Source: Kiritimatiellia bacterium
Lineage (GTDB): Bacteria; Verrucomicrobiota; Kiritimatiellia; UBA8416; JADHWI01
Assembly: GCA_016783565.1 (NCBI GenBank)
Contig: JADHWI010000006.1
Coordinates: 1 to 64,000, forward strand
Length of the DNA: 64,000 nt
Direction: 5' to 3'
Below, piece after piece: positions 44,430-54,449 of the stretch. Made by a program: the position numbers and the translations under genes. How positions within the stretch are numbered: the first letter of the stretch is position 1; the number at the start of each line of letters is the position of its first letter. The notes beneath the pieces are model-generated. The model worked only from the letters and a program-made list of their open reading frames with translations, searched no databases and was not told the DNA's origin.

Positions 44430-44928
44430 TTTCCTGAACCAAAATATTTCCGCAGGCGCCATCAAGCCATGCCGCAAAAACAAAAACAAGCGGCACCGCC
44501 CAGAGACCCAACACCCCACTCCAAAGTGCTTTCAACAAACACCAACTCAACGGATACATGATCACGCCCGTCATCCGCATAATAACAAAATGAACGACAA
44601 CAATTCCCGCCGCAGACGCAGCGCCCATCAAAGCATGTGGGAAAAGATGCTCCTGCGTCACGGTCCCTCGCCCGCGACTCACCACGGCACCAATCCCCAG
44701 ATACGTCAAAGACGTCAACCCCAGCGGAACCCCACTCAACGCATCATGCAGAAAGCCCGCGAGCACCGCCACGAGCAACATCCGCACCGTGTCGCGATCC
44801 AGAGAATAGTACAACACCACCCCCAGCAATAACGGCACACGTGCCTGCCCCATAAAGTCAAACATCGGCAGCGTCACCTGGAGTAAGGATGCCAACACCA
44901 ATACCAATGCCATCACAACCAGATTCAT
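44410..44928 (-). CDS. mreD: Rod shape-determining protein MreD
   Basis: 172 residues with five to six predicted membrane segments, beginning LVVMALVLVLASLLQVTLPMFDFMG. The GFLHDALSGVPLGLTSLTYLGIG block is typical of MreD. It belongs to the elongasome with MreC, PBP2 and RodA. Its ATG overlaps the mreC stop (ATGA), and its end overlaps the mrdA start. The assignment rests on order as much as on sequence, because MreD is poorly conserved. Confidence 0.85.
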   Translation of the reverse strand: MNLVVMALVLVLASLLQVTLPMFDFMGQARVPLLLGVVLYYSLDRDTVRMLLVAVLAGFLHDALSGVPLGLTSLTYLGIGAVVSRGRGTVTQEHLFPHALMGAASAAGIVVVHFVIMRMTGVIMYPLSWCLLKALWSGVLGLWAVPLVFVFAAWLDGACGNILVQENVTGIE

Positions 44929-45782
44929 TGCACGCGCTCCCTTCCTGTAATCACGAAGACATGTCGCAACATATCGAGACGCGCCGCAGGCAGAATTTCC
45001 GCACGCTGATAGAGCCCGGATTGCTCTACACCTGCAACACGAATATGACCGATCAATAATCCCTCGGGGTACACCGTCCCAAGCCCACTGGTCAGCACCG
45101 TGTCCCCTACACGAATGTCCTCATCGCGCGCCACATATTTCAGCTCGGCCATACTCGCAGCACAAAGCATCTCTACATCCTTGCCGCCTCTTGGCCCCAC
45201 ACCACGTCCCTGGATCACGCCGAAACCACCCGTACGAGGAACGCGACAAGAAACACGACAGTTTGGATCAGTCATAAGCAACACGTCGCAGGAATATCGG
45301 TTTACCATCGTGGTTTTGCCCACCAGGCCCTGAGGCGTGACCACAGCCATGTCCGGCAGGATTCCATCGCGCCCCCCTCGATTCAAACGCACCGTCTGCC
45401 ACCAACCACTCACATCCCCACGGCCAACCACCCTGCACAACACCATGCGATAGGGTTGATGATCACGAAAATCAAGCTGCGCACGCAAAGCCTCACTATC
45501 CGCGGCCAGGTGCTGCCAGCGTTGGACCTCAAGCCGTAACGCCTCGAGCTGCTCTTCGCGTTCACGCAACTGTTCGGAAAGCTCTGTGGCACTCCCCAGA
45601 AGACGCGCCGACTCGCGCACACGAAAAATGGCTAGCGACATCAGGTTTTGAAATGGCGCGAAGTTTTCGTGCACCGACTGGCGCACACGGAGTTCGACTG
45701 GTGCCGGCAGATTCAACAGAATGGCTGCCGTCATCAACACGATCGAAATAATGACATTCTTACGTCTCACCAAAGTCTCCAT
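44925..45782 (-). CDS. mreC: Rod shape-determining protein MreC
   Basis: 285 residues. One N-terminal membrane helix (about 9-27) is followed by a coiled coil (about 60-100, ELSEQLREREEQLEALRLEVQRW) and two beta-barrel subdomains with the MreC blocks GDVSGWWQTVRLNRGGRDGI, MAVVTPQGLVGK and GDTVLTSGLGTVYPEGLLIGHI. It links cytoplasmic MreB to periplasmic PBP2. It follows mreB after 63 bases and overlaps mreD. Confidence 0.92.
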   Translation of the reverse strand: METLVRRKNVIISIVLMTAAILLNLPAPVELRVRQSVHENFAPFQNLMSLAIFRVRESARLLGSATELSEQLREREEQLEALRLEVQRWQHLAADSEALRAQLDFRDHQPYRMVLCRVVGRGDVSGWWQTVRLNRGGRDGILPDMAVVTPQGLVGKTTMVNRYSCDVLLMTDPNCRVSCRVPRTGGFGVIQGRGVGPRGGKDVEMLCAASMAELKYVARDEDIRVGDTVLTSGLGTVYPEGLLIGHIRVAGVEQSGLYQRAEILPAARLDMLRHVFVITGRERVQ

Positions 45783-45845
45783 AGAGACCGTTACGAGACG
45801 AGAAAGAAGTGCAATCGCAGGAATTTACAGTCTGCTCAATCGTGC

Positions 45846-46874
45846 CTAGGCACGGTCGACAGCTGTCCTGCGCAGGAAGTCCAGTTCATTAAGAACGACA
45901 CCCGTACCTTCAGCCACAGCACTCAGCGGATCATCCGCCACATGCACAGGCAAGCCGGTTTGCTCCGCAATGAGCTTATCCACGCCTGCCAGCAGAGCAC
46001 CACCACCGGCCAAAACCATTCCACGGTCTACAAGATCCGCAGATAGCTCAGGAAGACATCGTTCAAGCGTGATACGGATCGCATCAATGATGGATGAAAT
46101 CGGCTCCTGGAGAGCCTCCCGGATTTCCTCCGACGTAATCGTCAGTGTCTTGGGAAGCCCAGCCACCAGATCACGCCCCTTAACCTCCATGCTGGTCTCT
46201 TCTCCAAGTGGATAAGCCGACCCCATGGTCATCTTGATTTCCTCGGCTGTACGTTCACCGATCATCAAATTGTAAACACGCTTCATGTACTGGACAATGC
46301 ACTCGTCCATCTCGTCACCGCCAACGCGGACGGTCCTACTAAAAACAATTCCGGCAAGTGATATCAATGCCACTTCTGTCGTGCCACCACCAATATCTAC
46401 AATCATATTGCCGGCCGGCTCCTGCACCGGAAGCCCGACACCGATGGCTGCCGCCATCGGCTCTTCAATGAGGTATACCTCACGGGCACCGGCATGCGTT
46501 GCCGAGTCCTTCACAGCACGCTTTTCTACTTCCGTAATATCACTCGGTACGGCGATGATAATGCGTGGACGCACCATCTTGCGTTTGCTGTGAATCTTCT
46601 TTATGAAATACCGAAGCATCGATTCGGTAATTTCAAAGTCTGCTATCACACCCGCTTTCATGGGGCGAATGGCTACAATATTGCCGGGCGTACGGCCCAA
46701 CATGCGTTTTGCTTCGTCACCCACAGCAAGAATGCGCTTTGTCCCCGATTGTATGGCAACAACCGAAGGCTCGCGCAGAACAATGCCGCGATCCTTAACA
46801 AAAACCAAAGTATTTGCGGTACCGAGATCAATCCCGATATCGTTTGAAAAAAGTCCGGAAAAACTATTCAACAT
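45846..46874 (-). CDS. mreB: Rod shape-determining actin MreB
   Basis: 342 residues, full-length bacterial actin that positions wall synthesis along the cell. Phosphate-1 motif DIGIDLGTANTLVFV (about 12-26), the membrane-facing hydrophobic N terminus (LNSFSGLFS), VPSDITEVEKRAVKDSA, phosphate-2 DIGGGTTEVALISL and adenosine loop GMVLAGGGALLAGVD are all present. First gene of the mreBCD-mrdA-rodA operon. The 230 bases upstream, shared with divergent serA, should carry the promoter. Confidence 0.95.
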   Translation of the reverse strand: MLNSFSGLFSNDIGIDLGTANTLVFVKDRGIVLREPSVVAIQSGTKRILAVGDEAKRMLGRTPGNIVAIRPMKAGVIADFEITESMLRYFIKKIHSKRKMVRPRIIIAVPSDITEVEKRAVKDSATHAGAREVYLIEEPMAAAIGVGLPVQEPAGNMIVDIGGGTTEVALISLAGIVFSRTVRVGGDEMDECIVQYMKRVYNLMIGERTAEEIKMTMGSAYPLGEETSMEVKGRDLVAGLPKTLTITSEEIREALQEPISSIIDAIRITLERCLPELSADLVDRGMVLAGGGALLAGVDKLIAEQTGLPVHVADDPLSAVAEGTGVVLNELDFLRRTAVDRA

Positions 46875-47104
46875 AGCTCTATAACCCTAAGCTGCTCGTT
46901 CCTTACATGCCAAAGATTCGCTACTTTGCGCGATTTTACCTCAATCGTCAAGCATCACATTCACTCAAAAGCAAACAACTGGCCTGCTAAGAATCAGAAT
47001 TCTCTAATTCTCATCCCCATTCCGCTTGATTCCTGCACGAACTCTGCTTACGGTATGAGCTTTTCGATCAACCAACTAAAAGACGCTAGTGCCCGGAGAG
47101 CAAA

Positions 47105-48682
47105 ATGAACAAGGTATTGATTCCAACAAAATTGGACCCGATTGCAGCCCAGATCCTAACCAAAACCGGAAACTATGAGGTCGTTCAGGATGAATCCAGT
47201 GACTTGAGCACTCTCGCAGCACAAAACACAGACACCTATGCACTGATTGTGCGCAGCGAAAAAGTTACGCCGGACGTCATCGACGCACTCCCGAAACTCA
47301 AAGTCGTCATTCGCGCAGGAGCAGGCTACAACACCATCGATATTAAATATGCACGCGCCAAGGGTATTGATGTCATGAATACCCCGGGTGCAAACGCCAA
47401 CGCAGTCGCCGAAGAAGTCATCGCCATGATGCTCGCCGATGCTCGTCACATCGTGACCGCCGATCCCTCTACCCGCGCTGGAAAATGGGAGAAGAAAAAA
47501 TTCATGGGCCGGGAAATCGCCAATAAAACCATCGGGATCGTCGGACTGGGCAACATCGGCCGGCTGGTCGCGAAACGTCTCTCCGGTTTTGACGTGGAAC
47601 TCCTGGGTTACGACCCGATCATTTCCAACGAGCGCGCCGGTGAAGTCGGCGTGCGCCTGACCGATCTCGAATCCCTGTTCGCCGCCTGTGACTACATCAC
47701 ACTCCACCTTCCGGAAAACGACGAAACCCGTGGCATGGTCAACACAGAGTTGCTCGGAAACCTGAAACCGGGTGCAACCATCATCAACTGTGCACGCGCC
47801 GGTATCATTGATGAAGAGGCCATGCGGACAGCCAAGAAAGAGAAAAACATTCGTTTTCTCAACGATGTCTACCCCAAGGATGCAGAAGGCGACAAGAGCA
47901 TCGCAGATTTCGCCGATCTCATGCTCCCCCACCTCGGAGCCAGCACGCGAGAAGCCAACTCTAATGCAGCCACACGCGCAGCCGAACAACTCATCGACCT
48001 CGACGAAAAGGGCGTCTCCAGTTATATCGTCAATCGCGATATCCCTCAAGGACTCGACGAACAGTATTGCGAACTCGCCAACCTCCTCTCCCGCATGTGC
48101 CACCAACTCGTCGGAAAAGCCAACAAGCCCAAGCTCCTCGAAACCAGCTTCTATGGCTCACTGGCAGATTTTGCAGACTGGCTGGTCGTGCCAATCGTCG
48201 CCGGCCTCAAAGAGAACGCAGACTCCTCCATGGACGAAGCGGCCGCACGCGACTTTCTGGATGAAATGGGGATCGATTACGTATCCCGTCAAACGGATCC
48301 CAGCAAGGGCTACGGCAACTCAATCACGATCGATCTCACCAGCGAGATCGATGCATCCAACCTGCGCAAAATCAGCATACGCGGCACCGTCGCAGAAGGC
48401 ATTGTGATGGTCGCCCGCATCAATGAGTTCAATAAACTCTATTTCGAACCGCAAGGCTCTTCCGTTCTGTTTCTCTACGATGACCGCCCCGGCGTACTGG
48501 GCACCATCGGTGTCAAACTGGCCGAAGCCGATGTTAACATCGAGGATACACGCAACCCGCACGATCAGGAAACGAATCGCTCACTCGCAATCATGCAAGT
48601 GAGTCACCCCGTAGATCAGGCCGTCATCGACGATATCAGCGAAACCATCGGCGCCATCGCCGCCTTCAGCATCAAGCTGTAG
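47105..48682 (+). CDS. serA: D-3-phosphoglycerate dehydrogenase
   Basis: 525 residues, the long form with an intervening domain and C-terminal ACT domain. It catalyses the first step of serine synthesis: 3-phosphoglycerate to 3-phosphohydroxypyruvate with NAD. The NAD motif GIVGLGNIGRLVAKRL lies near 140-155, and NCARAGIIDEEAM follows. One oddity is the substitution of the usual catalytic His region by LMLPHLGASTREANSNAA, which keeps H-L-G-A-S-T. The ACT domain (about 450-525) has SSVLFLYDDRPGVLGTIGVKLAEADVNIEDTRN and suits serine feedback. A GGAGAG element precedes the ATG. Confidence 0.92.
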   Translation: MNKVLIPTKLDPIAAQILTKTGNYEVVQDESSDLSTLAAQNTDTYALIVRSEKVTPDVIDALPKLKVVIRAGAGYNTIDIKYARAKGIDVMNTPGANANAVAEEVIAMMLADARHIVTADPSTRAGKWEKKKFMGREIANKTIGIVGLGNIGRLVAKRLSGFDVELLGYDPIISNERAGEVGVRLTDLESLFAACDYITLHLPENDETRGMVNTELLGNLKPGATIINCARAGIIDEEAMRTAKKEKNIRFLNDVYPKDAEGDKSIADFADLMLPHLGASTREANSNAATRAAEQLIDLDEKGVSSYIVNRDIPQGLDEQYCELANLLSRMCHQLVGKANKPKLLETSFYGSLADFADWLVVPIVAGLKENADSSMDEAAARDFLDEMGIDYVSRQTDPSKGYGNSITIDLTSEIDASNLRKISIRGTVAEGIVMVARINEFNKLYFEPQGSSVLFLYDDRPGVLGTIGVKLAEADVNIEDTRNPHDQETNRSLAIMQVSHPVDQAVIDDISETIGAIAAFSIKL

Positions 48683-48871
48683 GCACACATGCGTGGAACA
48701 AAGCGTTTCAACGATCACGCATTGACGCGATCCTCCACGATCGAAGTGGAAGACGAGGAGGAGTTGCCGCCGTATTGATATGTGGACGCCGTCAGAAACT
48801 GCATGGGCTCAATCTGCGCAGACAGCGCCATAAATACGGTGCAGTAAATTCTGACACGGAAGGGGCGATCC

Positions 48872-50707
48872 CTACTCCTCCGGAAACAGCATCGCTGCAC
48901 CAAACTCCATCTGAAAATCCGGACGCAGGGACAAATCAACATGCGTCACGCGTGCCAGGATCTGTTCAGCTCGCTCGGCTTCATCAGACGACAGCAACGC
49001 ACGTTTCGCACCAAACGATGCCGTATTTCCAACAAAACGTATGCGCTCCGCCGGCACCGCCGGCAGCATTCCGATACGCAACGCACTGCTGCGGCGAATA
49101 AAGTTTCCGAACGCTCCGGCGAGTAACACCTCGTGAAGATCATCAGGCGTCAATCCTTCCATCTGGATCAAAATGCTGATGCCTGCACGGATCGCCCCGT
49201 TGGCCAACTGCAGTTCGCGAATGTCTTTCTGATAAAGCACCAACGGCTCACCATTTTCCGTCTCATCCCGATGTACAAGCACGAAGTCATTCTGCCCATC
49301 CGTAGGCACGACGCGCTCACGGATGGCGTTGGGCACATCGGCCGACAACTCATCCGGGTCCAGAATCCTCCCGGTTTCATCCATCACTCCAGAGCGTAAC
49401 AGCGCCGAAACCGCATCAATCAAACCCGTGCCGCACAACCCCGAGGCCTTCGCGTCACCAATGATGTTCACCTCAACATCGTGATTAAGCACAACCTTTT
49501 CAATAGCCCCTGTCGTCGCGCGCATCCCATTGATAATGCGCGCCCCTTCAAATGCCGGTCCTGCCGCAACCGAGGTGGCGATCAATCGACCATCATGCGC
49601 CAGCACAATCTCACCGTTCGTACCCACATCCACAAGCAGCACCGGCGCCTCAACACGATCCATGCCTGTAGCCAGAATACCCGCCACCGTGTCACCACCC
49701 ACAAAACCACCGATCTGCGGAAACACCATCACCTCGCCACACGCATGAGCAGTAAGTCCAACACGGCTACACGTCGATTTCAACGTCTCCCTGAATACCG
49801 GAACAAATGGAATTTCCCCCAACGCCTTTGGATCAATGCCACACAAAATCTGTTGCATCGCTGTGTTCCCGGATAACGCCACACTCATGATGTCATCTGT
49901 CCTGATGCCGGTCTGCGAAGCCGCATCCGCGATCAACGCGTTCACCGCCTCGACAATGCACCCCTGCAGTTGCGAAAGCCCATCCGCCTCGTCACGACAT
50001 TTCTTGATGCGGCTCACCACATCATCGCCAAACGACGTCTGCGGATTCATGCAACTGACCACAACCATATCGGCACCCGTTACAAGGTCAATCAGAGTCC
50101 CCACCAACGTCGTGGTGCCAACATCAAATGCCATTCCGTATAGACAATCGGTCTTATCGCCTGCCTCAACACGAACAATGCGGTCACGCAACACCGTTGC
50201 CGTCACAGAAAAGTCCTGCTCGCGAAGTATCGATGGCAAATCGCGGACCACAGCAAGATCCACCGCACAATCCGAGGCGGCTTCCAAGCGCTCCACGTCC
50301 GAGCGCCCATCTTCACGACTGGGAGGCACAAGATTCAGAAAGCGCTTCTTCACGTCCGGGTTCAACACGACCGTCTCCCCCGTGTCACTCTGCAATATCT
50401 GGTGCCCCACCTGGAATAGTGATGACTCCGGCACTTCCACCGTTAGATCCGTCTCGACCTTGCACTGGCACGCCAACCGCATCCCCCCTGCAAGTTGATC
50501 ATCACTCAAAACCTTCCTGCTGTGCGCACAAACGGGACAGTCTCCATCCGTCACGCGCACAAGACACTTTCCGCAGGTCCCCATGCCACCACAAGGTGTC
50601 TCGATCACAAAACCCGCCCGATCTGCTGCCTCAAGCAAAATCGTCCCCGGCAGCACGTACACGGTTCGCCCCGACGGCTCAAACGTTACTTTGAATTCCT
50701 TGTGCAT
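48872..50707 (-). CDS. RACo-like ferredoxin/ASKHA protein
   Basis: 611 residues from the ATG at 50707 (GAGAGGTG upstream). Residues 1-~85 are a 2Fe-2S ferredoxin domain with Cys ligands in CGGMGTCGKC and a later CQC. After a linker comes the RACo-type ASKHA ATPase domain: AFDVGTTTLVGTLIDL (phosphate loop), SGNTAMQQILCGI, LLVDVGTNGEIVLAHDG, GLCGTGLIDAVSALL and LLAGAFGNFI. Relatives reductively reactivate corrinoid methyltransferase proteins from Co(II) to Co(I), using ATP. No corrinoid protein or methyltransferase lies nearby, so the target is unknown. Confidence 0.85.
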   Translation of the reverse strand: MHKEFKVTFEPSGRTVYVLPGTILLEAADRAGFVIETPCGGMGTCGKCLVRVTDGDCPVCAHSRKVLSDDQLAGGMRLACQCKVETDLTVEVPESSLFQVGHQILQSDTGETVVLNPDVKKRFLNLVPPSREDGRSDVERLEAASDCAVDLAVVRDLPSILREQDFSVTATVLRDRIVRVEAGDKTDCLYGMAFDVGTTTLVGTLIDLVTGADMVVVSCMNPQTSFGDDVVSRIKKCRDEADGLSQLQGCIVEAVNALIADAASQTGIRTDDIMSVALSGNTAMQQILCGIDPKALGEIPFVPVFRETLKSTCSRVGLTAHACGEVMVFPQIGGFVGGDTVAGILATGMDRVEAPVLLVDVGTNGEIVLAHDGRLIATSVAAGPAFEGARIINGMRATTGAIEKVVLNHDVEVNIIGDAKASGLCGTGLIDAVSALLRSGVMDETGRILDPDELSADVPNAIRERVVPTDGQNDFVLVHRDETENGEPLVLYQKDIRELQLANGAIRAGISILIQMEGLTPDDLHEVLLAGAFGNFIRRSSALRIGMLPAVPAERIRFVGNTASFGAKRALLSSDEAERAEQILARVTHVDLSLRPDFQMEFGAAMLFPEE

Positions 50708-50756
50708 TTGAACACACCTCTCTCCGTCGTCGCGCAGTGATCTTAACCTACGCGTG

Positions 50757-51407
50757 TCACTGCCCCACATAGGACACAACAGCTCCCATCTCCTCAATCA
50801 CGTCCGCCCCGCATCCCTGCAACCGCCCCATGGACTGATGCCCACCCGCAACCAACAGGCAACGACACCCCAGTTCCAGCGCCACCTCATGATCATGCAA
50901 TGTATCACCAATCAGAAGTACCGACGACGCATGCACCCCCAGAGTTGCCATCAATTCCTGCCCAAGCGTCACCTTGGACGTCGCATACAGATGAGACAAT
51001 CCATGCACTCTCGAAAAGAAAGTATCCACACAACGCTCAGCCATCATCCGATTCAATATATTCTCTTCACAGGCAGACAACACGGACATCGGCATGCCAC
51101 CATCCCGCAAATACTCCAGCAATTCACGAATCCCCTCGCGCAACCCAGCCGTACGCGCCGTACGCGCGTAATGCTCATGAAACTCCAGCGCCATCTCATC
51201 CCAATCTTCATTGTCGAGGTCAAATCCCAGTCCGCGATAGTAATTCTTTACGGGAAACTCAAAAATATCCACGTACCGAGTGCGCTCCAAGTCCCCCAAT
51301 CCGCGGCGCTGCATCATGCAATTAATAGCCTCCACGCAGGCATCAACGTCGTCCAGCAACGTACCGTTCCAATCCCAGACAATATGCTCAATTTTCGTTT
51401 CCGCCAT
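50757..51407 (-). CDS. HAD-superfamily hydrolase (phosphoglycolate phosphatase-like)
   Basis: 216 residues from the ATG at 51407. Motif I is DWNGTLLDD, although the first position reads W-D-W-N rather than the usual F-D-x-D, so the Asp at WD is the nucleophile and Asn takes the position of the acid/base Asp. Motif II is SVLSACEE, motif III the Lys in TSKVTLGQ, and motif IV LLIGDTLHDHEVA. An alpha-helical cap follows motif I. It probably removes phosphate from a small sugar or glycolate phosphate. It stands upstream of the RACo-like gene on the same strand. Confidence 0.8.
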   Translation of the reverse strand: MAETKIEHIVWDWNGTLLDDVDACVEAINCMMQRRGLGDLERTRYVDIFEFPVKNYYRGLGFDLDNEDWDEMALEFHEHYARTARTAGLREGIRELLEYLRDGGMPMSVLSACEENILNRMMAERCVDTFFSRVHGLSHLYATSKVTLGQELMATLGVHASSVLLIGDTLHDHEVALELGCRCLLVAGGHQSMGRLQGCGADVIEEMGAVVSYVGQ

Positions 51408-51473
51408 ACAACACACTCCAACGTGGTGGCCATTTTGCACCAGGGCTTTGCGGGATACAACCCTGCAGATTCT

Positions 51474-52964
51474 TTACGATTCGCTTCTAATGCGTTCGAT
51501 CGCCCGCAACCAGCAAGCGCGCTTCTCGCGACGATCGCCCTCGCCCATCACCGGGGAGAACGACCGATCCAATGCCCACGGAACAGGACTCGCACAGGAG
51601 TCACCCCATAAACCGACGGCCAATCCCGCCAAACACGCCGCCCCCAGCGCGGTGGTCTCGGTCACCTTGGGTCGTACAACGTCGATTCCCAGAATATCCG
51701 CCTGCATCTGCATCAGCAAGTCGCTCACCGCCGCACCACCATCCACGCGCAACTCCGCCAACGGACACCCCATATCCTTTTCCATCGCTTCCAGAACATC
51801 CGCAACCTGGAACGCAATCCCCTCAAGCGTAGCACGCGCGATATGCGCTTTCGTTGTCCCGCGTGTGATTCCCAACACGGCCCCACGCGCACCTGGATCC
51901 CAATGCGGCGCACCCAGTCCCACGAATGCCGGCACCACAATAACGCCGCCACTGTCATTAACGGATTGGGCAAGGTCATTGACCTCGGGAGCGCTGTGAA
52001 TAATCTCAAGTCCGTCCCGCAACCACTGTACAGCCGCACCACCAATAAATACGCTGCCCTCAAGAGCATACTGCATCGGCTGATCGCCCAAACGCCACGC
52101 AACCGTTGTCAGCAAATTTGACCGACTCTGAACGGGCTGCGCCCCGGTCTGAATCAACATAAAGCACCCGGTCCCATAAGTATTCTTTGCCATACCGGGA
52201 TCCAGGCACTGCTGCCCGAACAGCGCGGCTTGTTGATCGCCGGCAAGTCCGGCTATCGGCACATCGGCACCAAGCACATCCTTGGAAGCCATTCCCACAA
52301 CACCACTACTATCCACGATTTCAGGAAGCATTGAGTTTGGAATATCAAACAATGCGAGCAGGTCGTCGTCCCAAGTCCCCTTGTGGATATCGAACAACAT
52401 CGTGCGGCTCGCATTCGACACATCGGTGCAATGAACGGCTCCATCCGTAAGTCGATACACCAACCATGCATCCATAGTTCCAAAGGCCAGGTGACCCGCT
52501 CGCGCCGCATCACGTGCCCCATCCACATGATCGAGCAACCAGCCCACCTTACTGGCAGAGAAATAAGGGTCAGGAAGCAGCCCCGTTCGTTCACGAATGA
52601 GTTTCGCCGTCGCAGGTGCCTTCAGCGCATCCGTCTGTTCGGCCGTGCGACGATCCTGCCACACAATCGCATTATGAATAGGCTTTCCGGTCCGGCGGTC
52701 CCACACCACCGAAGTTTCCCGCTGATTCGTGATCCCAATGGCCGAAATATCAGAGGTCTCCAGCCCTGCCCGACGAATCGCCTCCTTTGCCGTGGCAAGT
52801 TGCGAGCTCCAAATTGCCTCCGCATCATGCTCCACCCAGCCGGTTTGAGGAAAAACCTGGTCAAACTCCTGCTGGGAACTGGCCACAGCACGGCATTTAT
52901 CATCGAAGACAATCGCGCGGGAACTTGTCGTCCCCTGATCCAACGCAAGAACATATTTCCTCAT
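51474..52964 (-). CDS. glpK: Glycerol kinase
   Basis: 496 residues from the ATG at 52964. It phosphorylates glycerol to sn-glycerol-3-phosphate with ATP. FGGY-family signatures: [18 protein letters not shown] at the N terminus, [30 protein letters not shown] (substrate loop), [28 protein letters not shown], and [23 protein letters not shown] near the C terminus. No glycerol facilitator or glpD is adjacent. The next upstream feature on this strand is tRNA-Glu, with 67 bases between. Confidence 0.95.
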   Translation of the reverse strand: MRKYVLALDQGTTSSRAIVFDDKCRAVASSQQEFDQVFPQTGWVEHDAEAIWSSQLATAKEAIRRAGLETSDISAIGITNQRETSVVWDRRTGKPIHNAIVWQDRRTAEQTDALKAPATAKLIRERTGLLPDPYFSASKVGWLLDHVDGARDAARAGHLAFGTMDAWLVYRLTDGAVHCTDVSNASRTMLFDIHKGTWDDDLLALFDIPNSMLPEIVDSSGVVGMASKDVLGADVPIAGLAGDQQAALFGQQCLDPGMAKNTYGTGCFMLIQTGAQPVQSRSNLLTTVAWRLGDQPMQYALEGSVFIGGAAVQWLRDGLEIIHSAPEVNDLAQSVNDSGGVIVVPAFVGLGAPHWDPGARGAVLGITRGTTKAHIARATLEGIAFQVADVLEAMEKDMGCPLAELRVDGGAAVSDLLMQMQADILGIDVVRPKVTETTALGAACLAGLAVGLWGDSCASPVPWALDRSFSPVMGEGDRREKRACWLRAIERIRSES

Positions 52965-53031
52965 AGCACGATGATACAACCATCATCACACAGATTCAAC
53001 AGCAGGAATCAGAAGAAAATACGAATGAGAT

Positions 53032-53106
53032 TGGCGCGCCCACGGAGAATCGAACTCCGGTTACCAGGATGAAAACCTGGTGTCCTGACCACTAGACGAT
53101 GGGCGC
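53032..53106 (-). tRNA. tRNA-Glu (anticodon TTC), CCA encoded
   Basis: Read on the minus strand, acceptor GCGCCCA pairs with TGGGCGC, followed by discriminator G and an encoded CCA. The D arm is TCGTCTAGTGG-type. The anticodon arm CCAGG/CCTGG carries loop TTTTCAT, giving TTC. The T arm CGGAG/CTCCG has loop TTCGATT. All stems pair. Confidence 0.93.
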
Positions 53107-53127
53107 CCATAACTGAAAAGTCGCGGG

Positions 53128-53155
53128 ACAATAGCATACGTGCCCCCCATTGCAA
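53128..53155 (-). promoter_or_regulatory. Candidate promoter of tRNA-Glu
   Basis: Minus-strand TTGCAA (53150-53155) and TATTGT (53128-53133) are spaced by 16 bases, with the tRNA 5' end 21 bases after the -10 element. Spacing resembles the tRNA-Gly promoter. Confidence 0.4.
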
Positions 53156-53365
53156 CAACAAAAATTTCGAAAAATATGAATGGCAACAACGAGAAGTATT
53201 TATCCATCAACTATGCTTCAAAAAACCAAATTCGCTCCAACTGAATCCATACCTTCTCTGAGAAATGTTCACGACCGGTTAGCGCTTGCAGTACGGAGCG
53301 TGGTTTCGTAGGCTATGCGCCGTCATTTTTTCTAAAATCAGAAAACGTTCAGAGAGCAGGACATT

Positions 53366-54427
53366 ATGAGCAAGACTTACAATATTGCAGTTATTGGTGG
53401 CGACGGCACGGGACCCGAAGTGGCTCGTGAAGCCATCAAGGTTCTTGAGGCAGCAGCCGTAAAACACAATTTCAAACTCGCGTTGACGGACCATGACTTT
53501 GGAGGGGAGCGCTACCTGTCAACAGGTGAGATCCTGCCTGATAGCGCTTCCGACGAAATGCGCAAATACGATGCCATTCTTCTCGGCGCTATCGGCCACC
53601 CCGATGTCAAACCCGGCATTCTGGAGAAAGGCATTCTTCTGCGTCTGCGTTTTGAGCTGGATCAATATATTAATTTGCGTCCCGTCAAATTGTTTCCCGG
53701 CGTGGACACCCCCATCAAGGATAAGGGACCCGAAGAAATTGACTATGTCGTGGTTCGTGAAAATACCGGTGGCCTGTACACGGGTATCGGCGGCTTTACC
53801 ATGAAAGGCACCGAGCAGGAAGTAGCCAGCCAAAGCATGGTCTACACACATCACCAGGTCGCTCGCTGTCTCAAATACGCCTTTGATTATACCCGTCGCC
53901 GTAAAAAGAATAATACACTGGGTCTCGTCGGAAAAACCAACGTACTCACCTATGCGTATGACCTGTGGGAACGCGTATTCAACGACATGGGCGCCAAGGA
54001 CTATCCCGAAATTCAAAGAGACTACTATCATGTGGATGCCTGCTGCATGTGGATGGTCAAAAACCCAGAATGGTTTGATGTACTGGTCACCGGCAACATG
54101 TTCGGCGACATCATCACAGACCTCGGCGCCATGACCCAGGGCGGCATGGGCATTGCCGCAGGCGGAAATATCAACCCGAACGGTGTGAGCATGTTTGAAC
54201 CCATCGGCGGGTCGGCGCCTAAATATACGGGCCAGAATGTTATCAATCCGCTAGCCGCCATCTGTGCGGGCGCCATGATGTTGGATACTCTGGGCGAAGA
54301 AGCTGCGGCCAAAGATATCGAAACGGCCGTTGCTGATATCACAGCCAATAAAATCAAGAGTCTCGCCGCAGGTCGAATGGGCTACTCGACCACAGAAGTA
54401 GGCGATTTGATTGCATCTCATTTCTAA
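53366..54427 (+). CDS. leuB: 3-isopropylmalate dehydrogenase
   Basis: 353 residues. It oxidatively decarboxylates 3-isopropylmalate in leucine synthesis (NAD-dependent). Beta-decarboxylating dehydrogenase motifs: [73 protein letters not shown] and [47 protein letters not shown]. An isocitrate, homoisocitrate or tartrate dehydrogenase relative is possible because leuC/leuD are not adjacent. It is followed after 22 bases by asd. Confidence 0.85.
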   Translation: MSKTYNIAVIGGDGTGPEVAREAIKVLEAAAVKHNFKLALTDHDFGGERYLSTGEILPDSASDEMRKYDAILLGAIGHPDVKPGILEKGILLRLRFELDQYINLRPVKLFPGVDTPIKDKGPEEIDYVVVRENTGGLYTGIGGFTMKGTEQEVASQSMVYTHHQVARCLKYAFDYTRRRKKNNTLGLVGKTNVLTYAYDLWERVFNDMGAKDYPEIQRDYYHVDACCMWMVKNPEWFDVLVTGNMFGDIITDLGAMTQGGMGIAAGGNINPNGVSMFEPIGGSAPKYTGQNVINPLAAICAGAMMLDTLGEEAAAKDIETAVADITANKIKSLAAGRMGYSTTEVGDLIASHF

Positions 54428-54449
54428 CCACACTACTAAGAGAGAAAAC

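Noticed and set aside
47156-48106. 316-residue antisense frame opposite serA
   Set aside because: It lies entirely within serA, whose domains and motifs are complete; a shadow of biased codon use.
48715-48942. 75-residue frame overlapping the end of the RACo-like gene
   Set aside because: It overlaps a well-supported gene for a third of its length and has Cys/Arg-rich, non-protein-like composition at its start; at most a decayed fragment.
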